A model generated the notes under the pieces. The model worked only from the letters and a program-made list of their open reading frames with translations. It did no database searches and was not told the origin of the DNA. From NCBI RefSeq assembly GCF_023617245.1, contig NZ_CP067396.1, forward strand, positions 6,142,197 through 6,206,196: a DNA stretch of 64,000 bases. The letters are read 5' to 3'. Shown one piece after another: positions 45,449-54,123 of this stretch (positions within the stretch are counted from its first letter, which is position 1; every line of letters starts with the position of its first letter). The translations under genes were made by a program, and so were the position numbers. The DNA comes from Lysobacter enzymogenes (lineage in GTDB: Bacteria > Pseudomonadota > Gammaproteobacteria > Xanthomonadales > Xanthomonadaceae).

Positions 45449-46467
45449 GCGGCGCTCCCGGCGGCGGAAGGCTGGGCGATCATGCGCACGAACAGCTCTT
45501 CCAGGCGGTTGGACTTGGTGCGCATCGAACGCACGCGGATGCCGGCCTCGCCGAGCGCGGCGAAGACCCGGTTGAGGTCCATCGCGCGCGGCATTTCCAG
45601 GTCCAGGGTGTGGTCGTCGGCGGCGGCCAGGGCCGCGCCTTCGATGTACGGCAGCGCGGCCGGCAGCGTGCCGTCGATGTCGAGCAGGAAGCCTTCCACG
45701 TCGAGCATCGCCAGCAGCGCCTTCATCGGGCCCTGCTGCACGATCCGGCCCTGGTCGATGATCGCCAGGTTGCGGCACAGGCTCTCGGCTTCTTCCAGGT
45801 AATGGGTGGTGAGGATGATGGTGGTGCCGGCGGCGTTGATCTCGCGCAGGGTCTTCCACATGCCGCGGCGGATCTCGATGTCGACGCCGGCGGTGGGCTC
45901 GTCGAGGATCAGCAGGCGCGGCCGGGTCATCATCGCCCGCGCGATCATCAGCCGGCGCTTCATGCCGCCCGACAGCGTGCGGCTCATCTTGTCGGCCTTG
46001 TCCCACAGCTGCGCGCGCTTGAGCTCCTCTTCGGCGCGCGCCAGCGCCTGCTCGCGCGGCACGCCGTAGAAGCCGGCGTAGTTGACCAGGATGTCGAGCG
46101 GCTTCTCGAACATGTTGAAGTTGATCTCCTGCGGCACCAGGCCGATCAGGCGCATGGCCTGGTCGCGGCGGCGCTGCAGGTCGGTGCCGAAGATCTCCAC
46201 CGAGCCGTCGCTGAGGTTGACCAGCGAACTGACGATGCCGATCAGGGTGGACTTGCCGGCGCCGTTGGGGCCGAGCAGGGCGAAGAAATCGCCCTCGGCG
46301 ACGTCCAGGGACACGCCCTTGAGCGCCTCGACCTTGTTGTCGTAGGTCTTGCGCAGGTCGCGCACGCGCAGGGCGGGGACGGCGTCGGCGCGCGCGGGGG
46401 TGCCGACCGTGGCGGTGCCGGACGTGGCCGGACGAGGGCCCGTGGCGAGGGCCGTTGGCTGGGTCAT
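45445..46467 (-). CDS. ABC exporter ATP-binding protein (YadG-like)
   Basis: A 340-residue ATPase: Walker A GPNGAGKST, signature LSGGMKRR, Walker B LLILDEPTAGVD and the switch histidine in TTHYLEE. It is about 30 residues longer at the N-terminus than typical, a Thr/Ala/Pro-rich stretch before VRDLRKTYDNKVEALKGV. The C-terminal domain (LDIDGTLPAALPYIEG ... LEELFVRMI) is the usual YadG tail. It pairs with the permease at 44636. The ATG at 46467 is the nearest good start; the upstream frame lacks coding character. Confidence 0.93.
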   Translation of the reverse strand: MTQPTALATGPRPATSGTATVGTPARADAVPALRVRDLRKTYDNKVEALKGVSLDVAEGDFFALLGPNGAGKSTLIGIVSSLVNLSDGSVEIFGTDLQRRRDQAMRLIGLVPQEINFNMFEKPLDILVNYAGFYGVPREQALARAEEELKRAQLWDKADKMSRTLSGGMKRRLMIARAMMTRPRLLILDEPTAGVDIEIRRGMWKTLREINAAGTTIILTTHYLEEAESLCRNLAIIDQGRIVQQGPMKALLAMLDVEGFLLDIDGTLPAALPYIEGAALAAADDHTLDLEMPRAMDLNRVFAALGEAGIRVRSMRTKSNRLEELFVRMIAQPSAAGSAA

Positions 46468-46702
46468 TGCGGGAGGGTCTCGGTCGCTGGCCGCGGGCCT
46501 CGCGGCGAATGGCTTAGTATAGGCGGCCGCGTGGCCGCACTGCGGCCACAGACTGTTGCGAATCCCGGGTTTGCGCGGCGTCCAGGCGCCGGTCCGGCCG
46601 GCATTTTGCGCAGACGGTCGCTTGGCGCGCGCGATGCCGCGGCCGGGCCCCTTTCCGCGCCCGTCCGGCTCCGGCCGGGGGCCCATCGAGAAACCCGTCG
46701 CA

Positions 46703-47449
46703 ATGAAGCAATTCCCGCTCAAGCTCGTCTCGCGCCGCATGCTCGCGCCGACCGTCGGCCACTATGTGTTCCAGCGCGACGACGGCGAGCCGCTGGACTA
46801 CATCCCCGGTCAGTTCATCCAGATCCATTTCCAGTACGCCGACGGCACCACGACCAAGCGCAGCTATTCGCTGGCGACCATCCACGACCACGCGCTGGGT
46901 CCCGGCGAGGCGGTGGAGATCGCGGTCAGCTACGTCCCCGGCGGCGCCGCGACCGCGCTGTTCGAAGGCCTGGCCGACGGCGACACGGTCCAGGCCAGCG
47001 GCCCGTTCGGCCGCTTCTGCCTGATGCCGGCCGACGCCAACCGCCGCTACCTGCTGATCGCCACCGGCACCGGCGTGACCCCGTACCGGGCGATGCTGCC
47101 GCAGCTGGAACAGCAGATCCGCGAGCGCGGCATCGAGGCGGTGCTGCTGTTCGGCGCGCGCACTCCGGCCGAGCTGCTGTACGGCGACGAGTTCCGCGCG
47201 TTCGCCGAGCGGGTGCCGGGATTCCGCTTCGTGCCGTGCTTCTCGCGCGAGCTGCCGGCGCAGCCGCACCCGGACGTGCGCCACGGCTACGTCCAGCAGT
47301 TCATCGACGAATTCGCGCCGGACGGCGCCGGCGACATCGCCTACCTGTGCGGCAACCCGAACATGGTCGACGCCTGTTTCGAGGCGCTCAAGGGCTATGG
47401 GCTGCCGGTGCCGCAGATCCGGCGGGAGAAGTACGTCTCGTCCAAGTGA
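46703..47449 (+). CDS. Ferredoxin-NADP reductase-like flavoprotein
   Basis: A 248-residue oxidoreductase of the FNR superfamily. The FAD domain has IPGQFIQIHF and the RSYSLAT flavin-binding motif with SGPFGRFCL; the NAD(P) domain has LLIATGTGVTPYRAML, VLLFGARTPAELLY and AYLCGNPNMVDACFEAL, ending in REKYVSSK. No iron-sulfur domain is attached, so a separate ferredoxin or electron partner is expected. The ATG begins the conserved fold; an open stretch upstream is not coding-like. Divergent from the exporter genes. Confidence 0.9.
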   Translation: MKQFPLKLVSRRMLAPTVGHYVFQRDDGEPLDYIPGQFIQIHFQYADGTTTKRSYSLATIHDHALGPGEAVEIAVSYVPGGAATALFEGLADGDTVQASGPFGRFCLMPADANRRYLLIATGTGVTPYRAMLPQLEQQIRERGIEAVLLFGARTPAELLYGDEFRAFAERVPGFRFVPCFSRELPAQPHPDVRHGYVQQFIDEFAPDGAGDIAYLCGNPNMVDACFEALKGYGLPVPQIRREKYVSSK

Positions 47450-47482
47450 TCGCTGCGGCCGGGGCGTCCCGGCCGAGAGGAA

Positions 47483-47566
47483 CGCATCGGGCCTGAAGGC
47501 CCTCCCGCAACAGCCCGGGCCAGGCAGGTCCGAAGCGCTTGTGGGAGGGCCTTCAGGCCCGATGCG
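47483..47566. repeat. Family II inverted repeat
   Basis: Arms at 47483-47508 and 47541-47566, core gtgggagggccttcaggccc. Here the arms are in the opposite order to the copy at 6456. Confidence 0.85.
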
Positions 47567-47704
47567 TTCGGCTCCGCCCGCCGCGCCTGCCCACGGCGAA
47601 AACCATCGCCGAAAAAAAACCACCCCGAGCGGTCACATTCTTCCCTCAACCGTGGTCTGTCATTCTTGCAGGCGCACACCGCCCTGGCGACGAGACCACG
47701 GAAC

Positions 47705-49249
47705 ATGCCCATCGTTTGCAAGCACCCCCGGCCGCTGCGCGCGGCCTTCGCGTTGATCGCCGCGCTCGCGGCCGCCGGCGTCCTGGCCGGTTGCGACCGC
47801 GCCGCCGGCGGCGAGGCCGGCGACGGCAGCGCGCCCAAGCGCCGCTACGGCGCGATCGCGTTCGAACCCTGCACCCTGGCCTCGCCGTTCGCCAGCGGCA
47901 CCATCGCCGCCCAGTGCGCGCGCTTCAAGGTGCCGGAGAACCACGCCGAGCCCAAGGGCAAGACGATCGAACTCAACCTGGCCTGGCTGCCGCCGACCGA
48001 CAACGCGGCGGTCGACGACGACCCGGTGTTCTTCCTCGCCGGCGGCCCCGGCCAGGCCGCGGTGGCGAGCTGGCCCGCGGTCGACGCGGCCTTCCGCGAC
48101 GTGCGCAAGCGCCGCAGCATCGTGCTGATCGACCAGCGCGGCACCGGCAAGTCCTCGCCGCTGACCTGCGCCGACGCGGTGCCCGACGACGCCGGCGAGC
48201 GCGACGAGGCCGCGGTCATGGCCGACTCGCTCGCCGCGGTGCGCCGCTGCGCGCAGAACCTCAAGGTCGACGCCCGCCGCTTCACCACCACCGACGCCGT
48301 CGCCGACCTCGACGCGGTGCGCGCGGCGATCGGCGCGGCCAAGATCGATCTGGTCGGCGTCTCCTACGGCACCCGCGTCGCCCAGCAGTACGCCGGGCGC
48401 TATCCCCAGCACACCCGCGCGGTGGTCCTCGACGGCGTAGTCCCCAACGAGCTGGTGCTCGGCACCGAGCACGCGCGCAACCTCGACGCCGCGCTGGCCC
48501 AGCAGTTCAAGCTGTGCCAGCAGACGCCGGCCTGCCGCAGCCGCTTCGGCGCCGCGCCGCGCGAGCAGCTGCGCCAGCTGATGGCGCGGCTGCAGGCCGA
48601 TCCGGTCGAGGTCGACTACCGCGATCCGTCCACCGGCGAGCCCGGCCGCGAACGCGTCACCGCCGGCCACGTGGCGATGCTCACGCGCATGTTCTCCTAC
48701 CAGCCCGAGGCCGCCTCGCTGCTGCCGCTGGTGCTGTCGGAGGCCGACCAGGGCCGCTACGCGCCGCTGCTGGCGTTGTCGAAGATGATCGGCGGCCAGC
48801 TCAGCGAGGAGATCAACTACGGCATGCAGCTGTCGGTGACCTGCGCCGAGGACGCCGACCTGTTCGTCGCCGACCCGGCCGACAAGGACACCGTGCTCGG
48901 CGCGGCGATGACCGACGCGCTGACCGCCCAGTGCAAGGTCTGGCCGACCGGCGCGCGGCCGAAGCACTTCCACGAACCGCTGCGCTCGGACGTGCCGGTG
49001 CTGCTGCTGTCGGGCGAACTCGACCCGGTGACGCCGCCGCGCTACGGCGACCAGGTGCTCAAGCACTTGCCCAACGGCCGCCACCTGATCCTGCGCGGCC
49101 AGGGCCACAGCACCTTGCGCATCGGCTGCGCGCCCAAGCTGCTCGGCCAGTTCCTGGAAAGCGCCGACGCCAAGAAGCTCGACGCGCGCTGCCTGGACGC
49201 GCTGGGCTATGTGCCGCCGTTCGTTTCGTTCAACGGGTGGGAACCGTAA
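47705..49249 (+). CDS. Exported alpha/beta-hydrolase with TAP-like C-terminal domain
   Basis: A 514-residue lipoprotein hydrolase. The signal sequence ends in the lipobox VLAGC (Cys28 or nearby). The fold has the oxyanion loop FLAGGPGQAA, the nucleophile Ser220 in GVSYGTR, the acid Asp440 in GELDPVTPP and His468 in GQGHSTL, as in tripeptidyl-aminopeptidase/proline-iminopeptidase-like (S33) enzymes. It would act as a peptidase or esterase in the cell envelope. The ATG at 47705 is preferred; an in-frame ATG lies 39 bases earlier. The NatAB-type exporter genes follow 106 bases on and are probably in one operon. Confidence 0.9.
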   Translation: MPIVCKHPRPLRAAFALIAALAAAGVLAGCDRAAGGEAGDGSAPKRRYGAIAFEPCTLASPFASGTIAAQCARFKVPENHAEPKGKTIELNLAWLPPTDNAAVDDDPVFFLAGGPGQAAVASWPAVDAAFRDVRKRRSIVLIDQRGTGKSSPLTCADAVPDDAGERDEAAVMADSLAAVRRCAQNLKVDARRFTTTDAVADLDAVRAAIGAAKIDLVGVSYGTRVAQQYAGRYPQHTRAVVLDGVVPNELVLGTEHARNLDAALAQQFKLCQQTPACRSRFGAAPREQLRQLMARLQADPVEVDYRDPSTGEPGRERVTAGHVAMLTRMFSYQPEAASLLPLVLSEADQGRYAPLLALSKMIGGQLSEEINYGMQLSVTCAEDADLFVADPADKDTVLGAAMTDALTAQCKVWPTGARPKHFHEPLRSDVPVLLLSGELDPVTPPRYGDQVLKHLPNGRHLILRGQGHSTLRIGCAPKLLGQFLESADAKKLDARCLDALGYVPPFVSFNGWEP

Positions 49250-49355
49250 CCGCCGGCGGCCGGACGCGGGATCGGATCGACCGTCCCCCCTCCCGGTTCC
49301 GCGGCGCGACCGCGCGCCGACCGCGCGTCCCCATTCTCGATTCCCGGACACAGAC

Positions 49356-50102
49356 ATGATCATCGCCCACGACCTGCATAAATCCTTCAAGACCAAGACC
49401 GGCACCGTCGCCGCGGTGCAAGGCGTCGACTTCGAAGCGCGCGACGGCCAGATCACCGGCTTGCTCGGGCCCAACGGCGCCGGCAAGACCACCACCTTGC
49501 GCATGCTCTACACGCTGATGCGGCCCGACCGCGGCGAGGTGCGCGTGGACGGCGTCGACGCGGCCCAGGACCCGGCCGCGGTGCGCCGCGCGCTCGGCGT
49601 GCTGCCCGACGCGCGCGGGGTGTACAAGCGCCTGACCGCGCGCGAGAACATCGCCTACTTCGGCGAACTGCACGGCCTGGGCCGCGCCCAGATCGAACAG
49701 CGCACGCTGGCGTTGGCCAGGGCGCTGGACATGGGCGACATCCTCGACCGCCAGACCGAGGGCTTCTCGCAAGGCCAGCGCACCAAGACCGCGATCGCCC
49801 GCGCGCTGGTGCACGACCCGCGCAACGTGATCCTGGACGAACCCACCAACGGCCTGGACGTGATGACCACCCGCGCGATGCGCGGATTCCTGCGCGGACT
49901 GCGCGAAGAAGGACGCTGCGTGATCTTCTCCAGCCACATCATGCAAGAGGTCGCCGCGCTGTGCGACCGCATCGTGATCATCGCCAAGGGCCAGGTCGTC
50001 GCCGCCGGCACCGCCGACGAACTGCGCGCCCAGACCGGCGAGGACAATCTGGAAGACGCCTTCGTCAAGGCGATCGGCAGCGACGAGGGCCTGCACGCAT
50101 GA
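49356..50102 (+). CDS. natA: ABC exporter ATP-binding protein (NatA-like)
   Basis: A 248-residue ATPase with Walker A GPNGAGKT, a variant signature FSQGQRTK, Walker B VILDEPTNGLD and the switch histidine SSHIMQE. The FSQGQ signature and the LGVLPDARGVYKRLTARENI stretch are typical of NatA of the sodium-efflux NatAB exporter. Its stop overlaps the permease start as ATGA. Sodium transport is a family inference; the operon with an exported hydrolase is common in xanthomonads. Confidence 0.9.
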   Translation: MIIAHDLHKSFKTKTGTVAAVQGVDFEARDGQITGLLGPNGAGKTTTLRMLYTLMRPDRGEVRVDGVDAAQDPAAVRRALGVLPDARGVYKRLTARENIAYFGELHGLGRAQIEQRTLALARALDMGDILDRQTEGFSQGQRTKTAIARALVHDPRNVILDEPTNGLDVMTTRAMRGFLRGLREEGRCVIFSSHIMQEVAALCDRIVIIAKGQVVAAGTADELRAQTGEDNLEDAFVKAIGSDEGLHA

Positions 50103-51286
50103 ACACCCACGCCTTCGCCGCTTTCTGGTCGGTCGTGCGCAAGGAACTGCGCGACATCTCGCGCGACCGCCGCACCCTCGCCATCACCCTGCTGATGGGT
50201 CCGCTGCTGTATCCGCTGCTGATGCTCGGCATGGGCTCGCTGGCCGAGAACCGCGCGCGGACCCAGCTCGACAGCGCGCTCAAGGTACCGGTGCGCGGCG
50301 CCGAGCACGCGCCGAACCTGGTCAAGTTCCTGGCCACCCAGAACATCGTCGCGGTGCCCGCGCCCAAGGACCTGGACGCGGCGGTGCGCAACCAGGACCA
50401 CGACGTCGGCCTGATCGTCGCGGCCGATTTCGCCAAGGACTGGAAGGCCGGGCAGCCGGCGCTGGTGGAGATCGTCCAGGACAGCACCCGCCGCGACGCC
50501 GACATCCCGGCGCGGCGCCTGCACGCGGCACTGGAGGGCTACAGCCGCCAGGTCGGCGCGCTGCGGCTGCTGGCGCGCGGGATCTCGGCCAACGTGGTCC
50601 AGCCGGTCAACGTCGCCGACCGCGACGTCGCCACCGCCGAGGCCAAGCGCGGCCTGGTGCTGTCGGCGCTGCTGCCGTACCTGCTGATCATGACCTCCTT
50701 CGCCGGCGGCGCGTTCCTGATCATCGACGCCACCGCCGGCGAGCGCGAGCGGCAATCGCTGGAACCGTTGCTGGCCACGCCGGCGCCGCGCTCGGCGATC
50801 GTCAGCGGCAAGATCGCCGCGGCCTGCGTGCTGGGATTGTTCTCGCTGCTGCTGACCCTGCTGGCGTTCAAGCTCAGCGCGCAGATGAGCAGCGGGATCG
50901 GGCGCATGCTCGACGTCAGCCTGTACTCGATCGGCAAGATGCTGCTGATCCTGCTGCCGATGTCGTTCATCGGCACCGCGCTGCTGACGTATCTGTCGGC
51001 CGCGGCCAAGAGCCTGAAGGAAGCGCAGAGCCACGTGACCTGGCTGATGCTGCTGCCGCTGCTGCCGACCTTCGTGCTGATGGTCAATCCGCTCAAGACC
51101 CAGCTGTGGCAGTTCGCGGTCCCGTTCCTGGCGCAGAACCAGCTGCTGCTCAAGGTGATCCGCGGCGAAGCCATCAGCGGCCAGACCTGGGCGATGTACC
51201 TGGCCTGCGGCTTCGGCCTGGCGGCGCTGCTGTGGATCGCGGCGGTGCGGCGCTATCACAACGAGCGGCTGGCGATTTCGGGCTGA
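50099..51286 (+). CDS. natB: ABC exporter permease (NatB-like)
   Basis: A 395-residue permease with an N-terminal membrane segment (LAITLLMGPLLYPLLMLGM), a large periplasmic domain (about residues 45-200) and five or more C-terminal segments (LLPYLLIMTSFAGGAFLII, ACVLGLFSLLLTLLAF, MLLILLPMSFIGTALLTYL, VTWLMLLPLLPTFVLMV, MYLACGFGLAALLWIAAV). The segment DATAGERERQSLEPLLATP is the conserved NatB/ABC-2 coupling region. It is coupled to natA by the ATGA overlap and followed by a Family II repeat. Confidence 0.9.
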   Translation: MNTHAFAAFWSVVRKELRDISRDRRTLAITLLMGPLLYPLLMLGMGSLAENRARTQLDSALKVPVRGAEHAPNLVKFLATQNIVAVPAPKDLDAAVRNQDHDVGLIVAADFAKDWKAGQPALVEIVQDSTRRDADIPARRLHAALEGYSRQVGALRLLARGISANVVQPVNVADRDVATAEAKRGLVLSALLPYLLIMTSFAGGAFLIIDATAGERERQSLEPLLATPAPRSAIVSGKIAAACVLGLFSLLLTLLAFKLSAQMSSGIGRMLDVSLYSIGKMLLILLPMSFIGTALLTYLSAAAKSLKEAQSHVTWLMLLPLLPTFVLMVNPLKTQLWQFAVPFLAQNQLLLKVIRGEAISGQTWAMYLACGFGLAALLWIAAVRRYHNERLAISG

Positions 51287-51350
51287 TCCGGCGCGCGCCT
51301 GCCGTGCAGGTCTGCCGTGCAGGCCTGCTCAGGCCCGCTCTGCAGGCTTC

Positions 51351-51437
51351 CTGTGGGAGGGCCTTCAGGCCCGACGCTCTTCGATCCGATCGCCGCGACC
51401 TGAAACAAAAGCGTCGGGCCTGAAGGCCCTCCCACAA
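51351..51437. repeat. Family II inverted repeat
   Basis: Arms with core gtgggagggccttcaggccc at both ends (51352-51376 and 51412-51436), about 35 bases apart, between natB and the convergent TonB-domain gene. Confidence 0.88.
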
Positions 51438-51462
51438 AACTGCAGGCCTTCCCGCAAGAAAG

Positions 51463-51490
51463 AAAAAGCCCGGCGCGAGCCGGGCTTTTT
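51463..51490. terminator. Bidirectional rho-independent terminator
   Basis: Stem aaaaagcccggc / gccgggcttttt around a short loop, with A-run left and T-run right, between the convergent natB and TonB-domain genes. Confidence 0.92.
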
Positions 51491-51513
51491 CGTTTCGGTC
51501 GCGTCCGCCGCGA

Positions 51514-52551
51514 TCAACCGCCCGGATTGAACCCGATCGTGCGGCGCGTGGTGACCGGCGCGGCGACCGGCTGGAAGCGCCACTTGCGCACCGCGTTGAC
51601 CGCTTCGCGGTCGAACACCCGCGGCGGGTTGGCGCGGACCACGCGCGCGGCGGTGACCGAGCCGTCGGTGCCGACGGTGAACTCGACCTGGACCTCGCCG
51701 GAAGTGCCCGCGCGCAACGCGTCGGGCGGGTAGCGCGGGGCCGGGGTCGAAACCGCGCGCAGTTCGCTCGGCGCGGCGGCCGGTGCGCTCGGCGCGGCCG
51801 GCGCCGGGGCCGGACGTTCCGGCGCGGCGGCCGGCGCGGCGGCGCGCTCGGCCGCACGCTGTTCGGCGGCGCGTTGTTCGGCCGCGCGCTGGGTCGCGGC
51901 CTGGCGTTCGGCCGCCTGCTGCGTGGCCAGCTGCTGCGCGGCCTGTTGCTGCTGTTGCTGCTGCTGGGCCAGGCGCTGCTTCTCCAGCTCGGCCTGCTTG
52001 CGCGCCTGCTCCTCGGCGGTGAGCTTTTCCTGTTCGGCGCGCTTGGTCACCGCCTGCTGGGCGGCGCCGATGGAGGCCTTGAGCCGGGCCAGGGCCGGGT
52101 GCTGCGGGTCGGCGCGTTCGATCAGCGCCGACAGGCGCTGGGCTTCGCTGAAATCCTCGCGGCCGATGCTTTGCTCGGTGGCGATCACCGTCATCGGCAG
52201 CAGGTCGGTCAGCGCGCTGGAGGCCACCGCATCGGCCGGCGCCTTCTCGCGCAGGGCCAGGTAGTACTCCACCGCATTGTCTTCGACCGGTGCGTACAGG
52301 CGGTTCTCCGCGTACGCCTTGCGCGCGGCTTCGCGCAGTTGCTCCACCGACAGGGCCGAGACCTTGGCCGAGACGGCGTTGTTCGCGCTCGCCGCCGGTG
52401 CGGCGGCGTTCGGCGCGGCCTGCTCCGGCGCGGCCGGGGCGGCGTCTTCCTTCTTACCGCAGGCCGCCAGCGCGCATCCGAGCGCGAACACGGCGGACAC
52501 CTGCTTCACAGCGGACAGCCGGCTGTAGTGCCGGTCGTTATTGGCGATCAT
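51514..52551 (-). CDS. Lipoprotein with a C-terminal TonB domain
   Basis: A 345-residue protein. The signal sequence ends in lipobox CALAAC with Gly at +2, predicting a lipid anchor (outer membrane by the Lol rule). Residues about 60-170 are helical (VEQLREAARKAYAENRLYAP, EDNAVEYYLALREKAP), then a Gln/Ala/Glu coiled coil with a run of eight glutamines, a Pro/Ala linker, and a TonB C-terminal domain (TPAPRYPPDALRAGTSGEV, FTVGTDGSVTAARVVRANP, VNAVRKWRFQPV). AGGGGAG precedes the ATG. Usual TonB proteins have an inner-membrane anchor, so a role other than energy transfer is possible. Confidence 0.88.
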   Translation of the reverse strand: MIANNDRHYSRLSAVKQVSAVFALGCALAACGKKEDAAPAAPEQAAPNAAAPAASANNAVSAKVSALSVEQLREAARKAYAENRLYAPVEDNAVEYYLALREKAPADAVASSALTDLLPMTVIATEQSIGREDFSEAQRLSALIERADPQHPALARLKASIGAAQQAVTKRAEQEKLTAEEQARKQAELEKQRLAQQQQQQQQAAQQLATQQAAERQAATQRAAEQRAAEQRAAERAAAPAAAPERPAPAPAAPSAPAAAPSELRAVSTPAPRYPPDALRAGTSGEVQVEFTVGTDGSVTAARVVRANPPRVFDREAVNAVRKWRFQPVAAPVTTRRTIGFNPGG

Positions 52552-53055
52552 CGATAAAAGCTCCCCTGAAGTACGCGAGTCCCCGTCCGATACGGGGCCG
52601 GGCGCACGCCGGATAGAACGCGCCAGCGAGCCGCGTTTGTCAAGCATTCAGGTTGCCGCGGCCCCCGCGATGGGCGTCAGGGGCCGAGTGTGCCATCCAT
52701 CGCGGGGCGCACCGATACCGGGTGTGTCGGTTCGCGGCGGCGCACGCGACCGGCGCCACAGTTCTCGCGCTTGCCGGCACCGTCGCGGCGGTGCCCCGTG
52801 CGGTTACGGATGGACGCAGCGCGGCAGGTCGGCGCGCGGGCGTGGAATCGATGTGCTCCGACGCTGCATCGAGCCCGGCCCGGCCGCGCAACCGGGCGCT
52901 CTCGGCGCGGCGCCGGCCGCCTGTGGGCCGGGCCGCCGGCCGCCGACGCCGTCGCGCCGCCCGCGGTTCCACGCCGGCCTGCGCGCCGGCATGCGGCGCG
53001 CGAACCGGCTGTCTTAGAATCGGCCGCACCACTGGCAGGAAGCGGGAGCGGCACC
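52552..53055. other. Divergent intergenic region, no supported gene
   Basis: About 500 bases between the TonB-domain and SPFH genes. The open frame upstream of the SPFH gene lacks coding character. I see no repeat of the window's families here. Confidence 0.5.
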
Positions 53056-54123
53056 ATGAGCATTCTGGGTTTCATCAAGGGCGAACTGCTGGAGATCATC
53101 GAGTGGACCGATGACTCGCGCGACACCCTCTCCTACCGCTATCCGGACGACGACAAGGAGATCAAGAACGGCGCCCAGCTGATCGTGCGCGAGTCGCAGC
53201 AGGTCCAGTTCGTCGCCGCCGGCCAGTACGCCGACCTGTTCGGTCCCGGCAAGCACACCCTCAAGACCGAGAACATCCCGGTCCTGTCGACCATCCTGGG
53301 CTGGAAGTACGGCTTCGATTCGCCGTTCAAGTGCGACGTCTACTTCCTCAACACCCGGTTGTTCACCGGCAACAAGTGGGGCACCGCCAACCCGGTGATG
53401 ATGCGCGACGCCGACTTCGGCGTGGTCCGCCTGCGCGCGTTCGGCACCTACGACTTCCGCATCGTCGATCCGCCGAAGTTCCTCCGGGAAGTGGCCGGCA
53501 CCGACCAGAATTTCCGCCTCGACGAATTCGCCGACACCATGCGTTCGCGCATCGTCAGCGTGTTCACCGAGGCCCTGGCCACCGCCAAGGTGCCGGCGCT
53601 GGACGTGGCCTCGCGCTACAGCGAACTCGGCGACGCGCTGCTGCCGGTGATCAACCCGGCGATGACCTCCAAGTACGGCATCGAGATCACCTCGTTCGTG
53701 CTGGAGAACGTGTCGGTGCCGCCGGAGGTGGAGAAGGCCATCGACGCGCGCTCGAGCATGAGCGCGGTCGGCAACCTCAACGACTACGTCAAGTTCCAGA
53801 TGGGCAGCGCGATGGGCCAGGGCGGCGACGCCTCGGCCGCGGTGCCGGCGCAGATGGCGGTCGGCTTTGGCATCGCCCAGGAAATGATGCGCGGCATGCA
53901 GGGCGCGCCGGGCGCGGCGCCGGCGCAGGCCGCGGCGCCCGCCGACGCCGCCCCCGCCGCCGCCGGGCTCGAAGTGCTGACGCCCGAACAGGCCGCCGCC
54001 GCGCTCGGCGTGTCGGTCGAGGACGTGATGGCGGCGATCGCCGCCGGCGACCTCAAGGCGCGCAAGATCGGCAACGCCACCCGCATCGCCAAGAGCGCGC
54101 TCGAAGAATTCCTGCGCGGCTGA
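53056..54123 (+). CDS. SPFH-domain protein with C-terminal helix-turn-helix (YdjI-like)
   Basis: A 355-residue protein. Residues 1-230 form an SPFH/band-7 domain of the 'virion core protein' branch (FIKGELLEIIEWTDD, DTLSYRYPDDDKEIKNGAQL, FVAAGQYADLFGPGKHTLKT, YGIEITSFVLENVSVPPEVE). A Met/Gly/Ala-rich linker follows, then a 48-residue C-terminal segment, LTPEQAAAALGVSVEDVMAA and LKARKIGNATRIAKSALEEF, that reads as an excisionase-type helix-turn-helix. AGGAAG lies upstream. Its stop overlaps the start of the zinc-ribbon gene (TGATG), so the two are coupled and probably form a complex. Confidence 0.88.
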   Translation: MSILGFIKGELLEIIEWTDDSRDTLSYRYPDDDKEIKNGAQLIVRESQQVQFVAAGQYADLFGPGKHTLKTENIPVLSTILGWKYGFDSPFKCDVYFLNTRLFTGNKWGTANPVMMRDADFGVVRLRAFGTYDFRIVDPPKFLREVAGTDQNFRLDEFADTMRSRIVSVFTEALATAKVPALDVASRYSELGDALLPVINPAMTSKYGIEITSFVLENVSVPPEVEKAIDARSSMSAVGNLNDYVKFQMGSAMGQGGDASAAVPAQMAVGFGIAQEMMRGMQGAPGAAPAQAAAPADAAPAAAGLEVLTPEQAAAALGVSVEDVMAAIAAGDLKARKIGNATRIAKSALEEFLRG

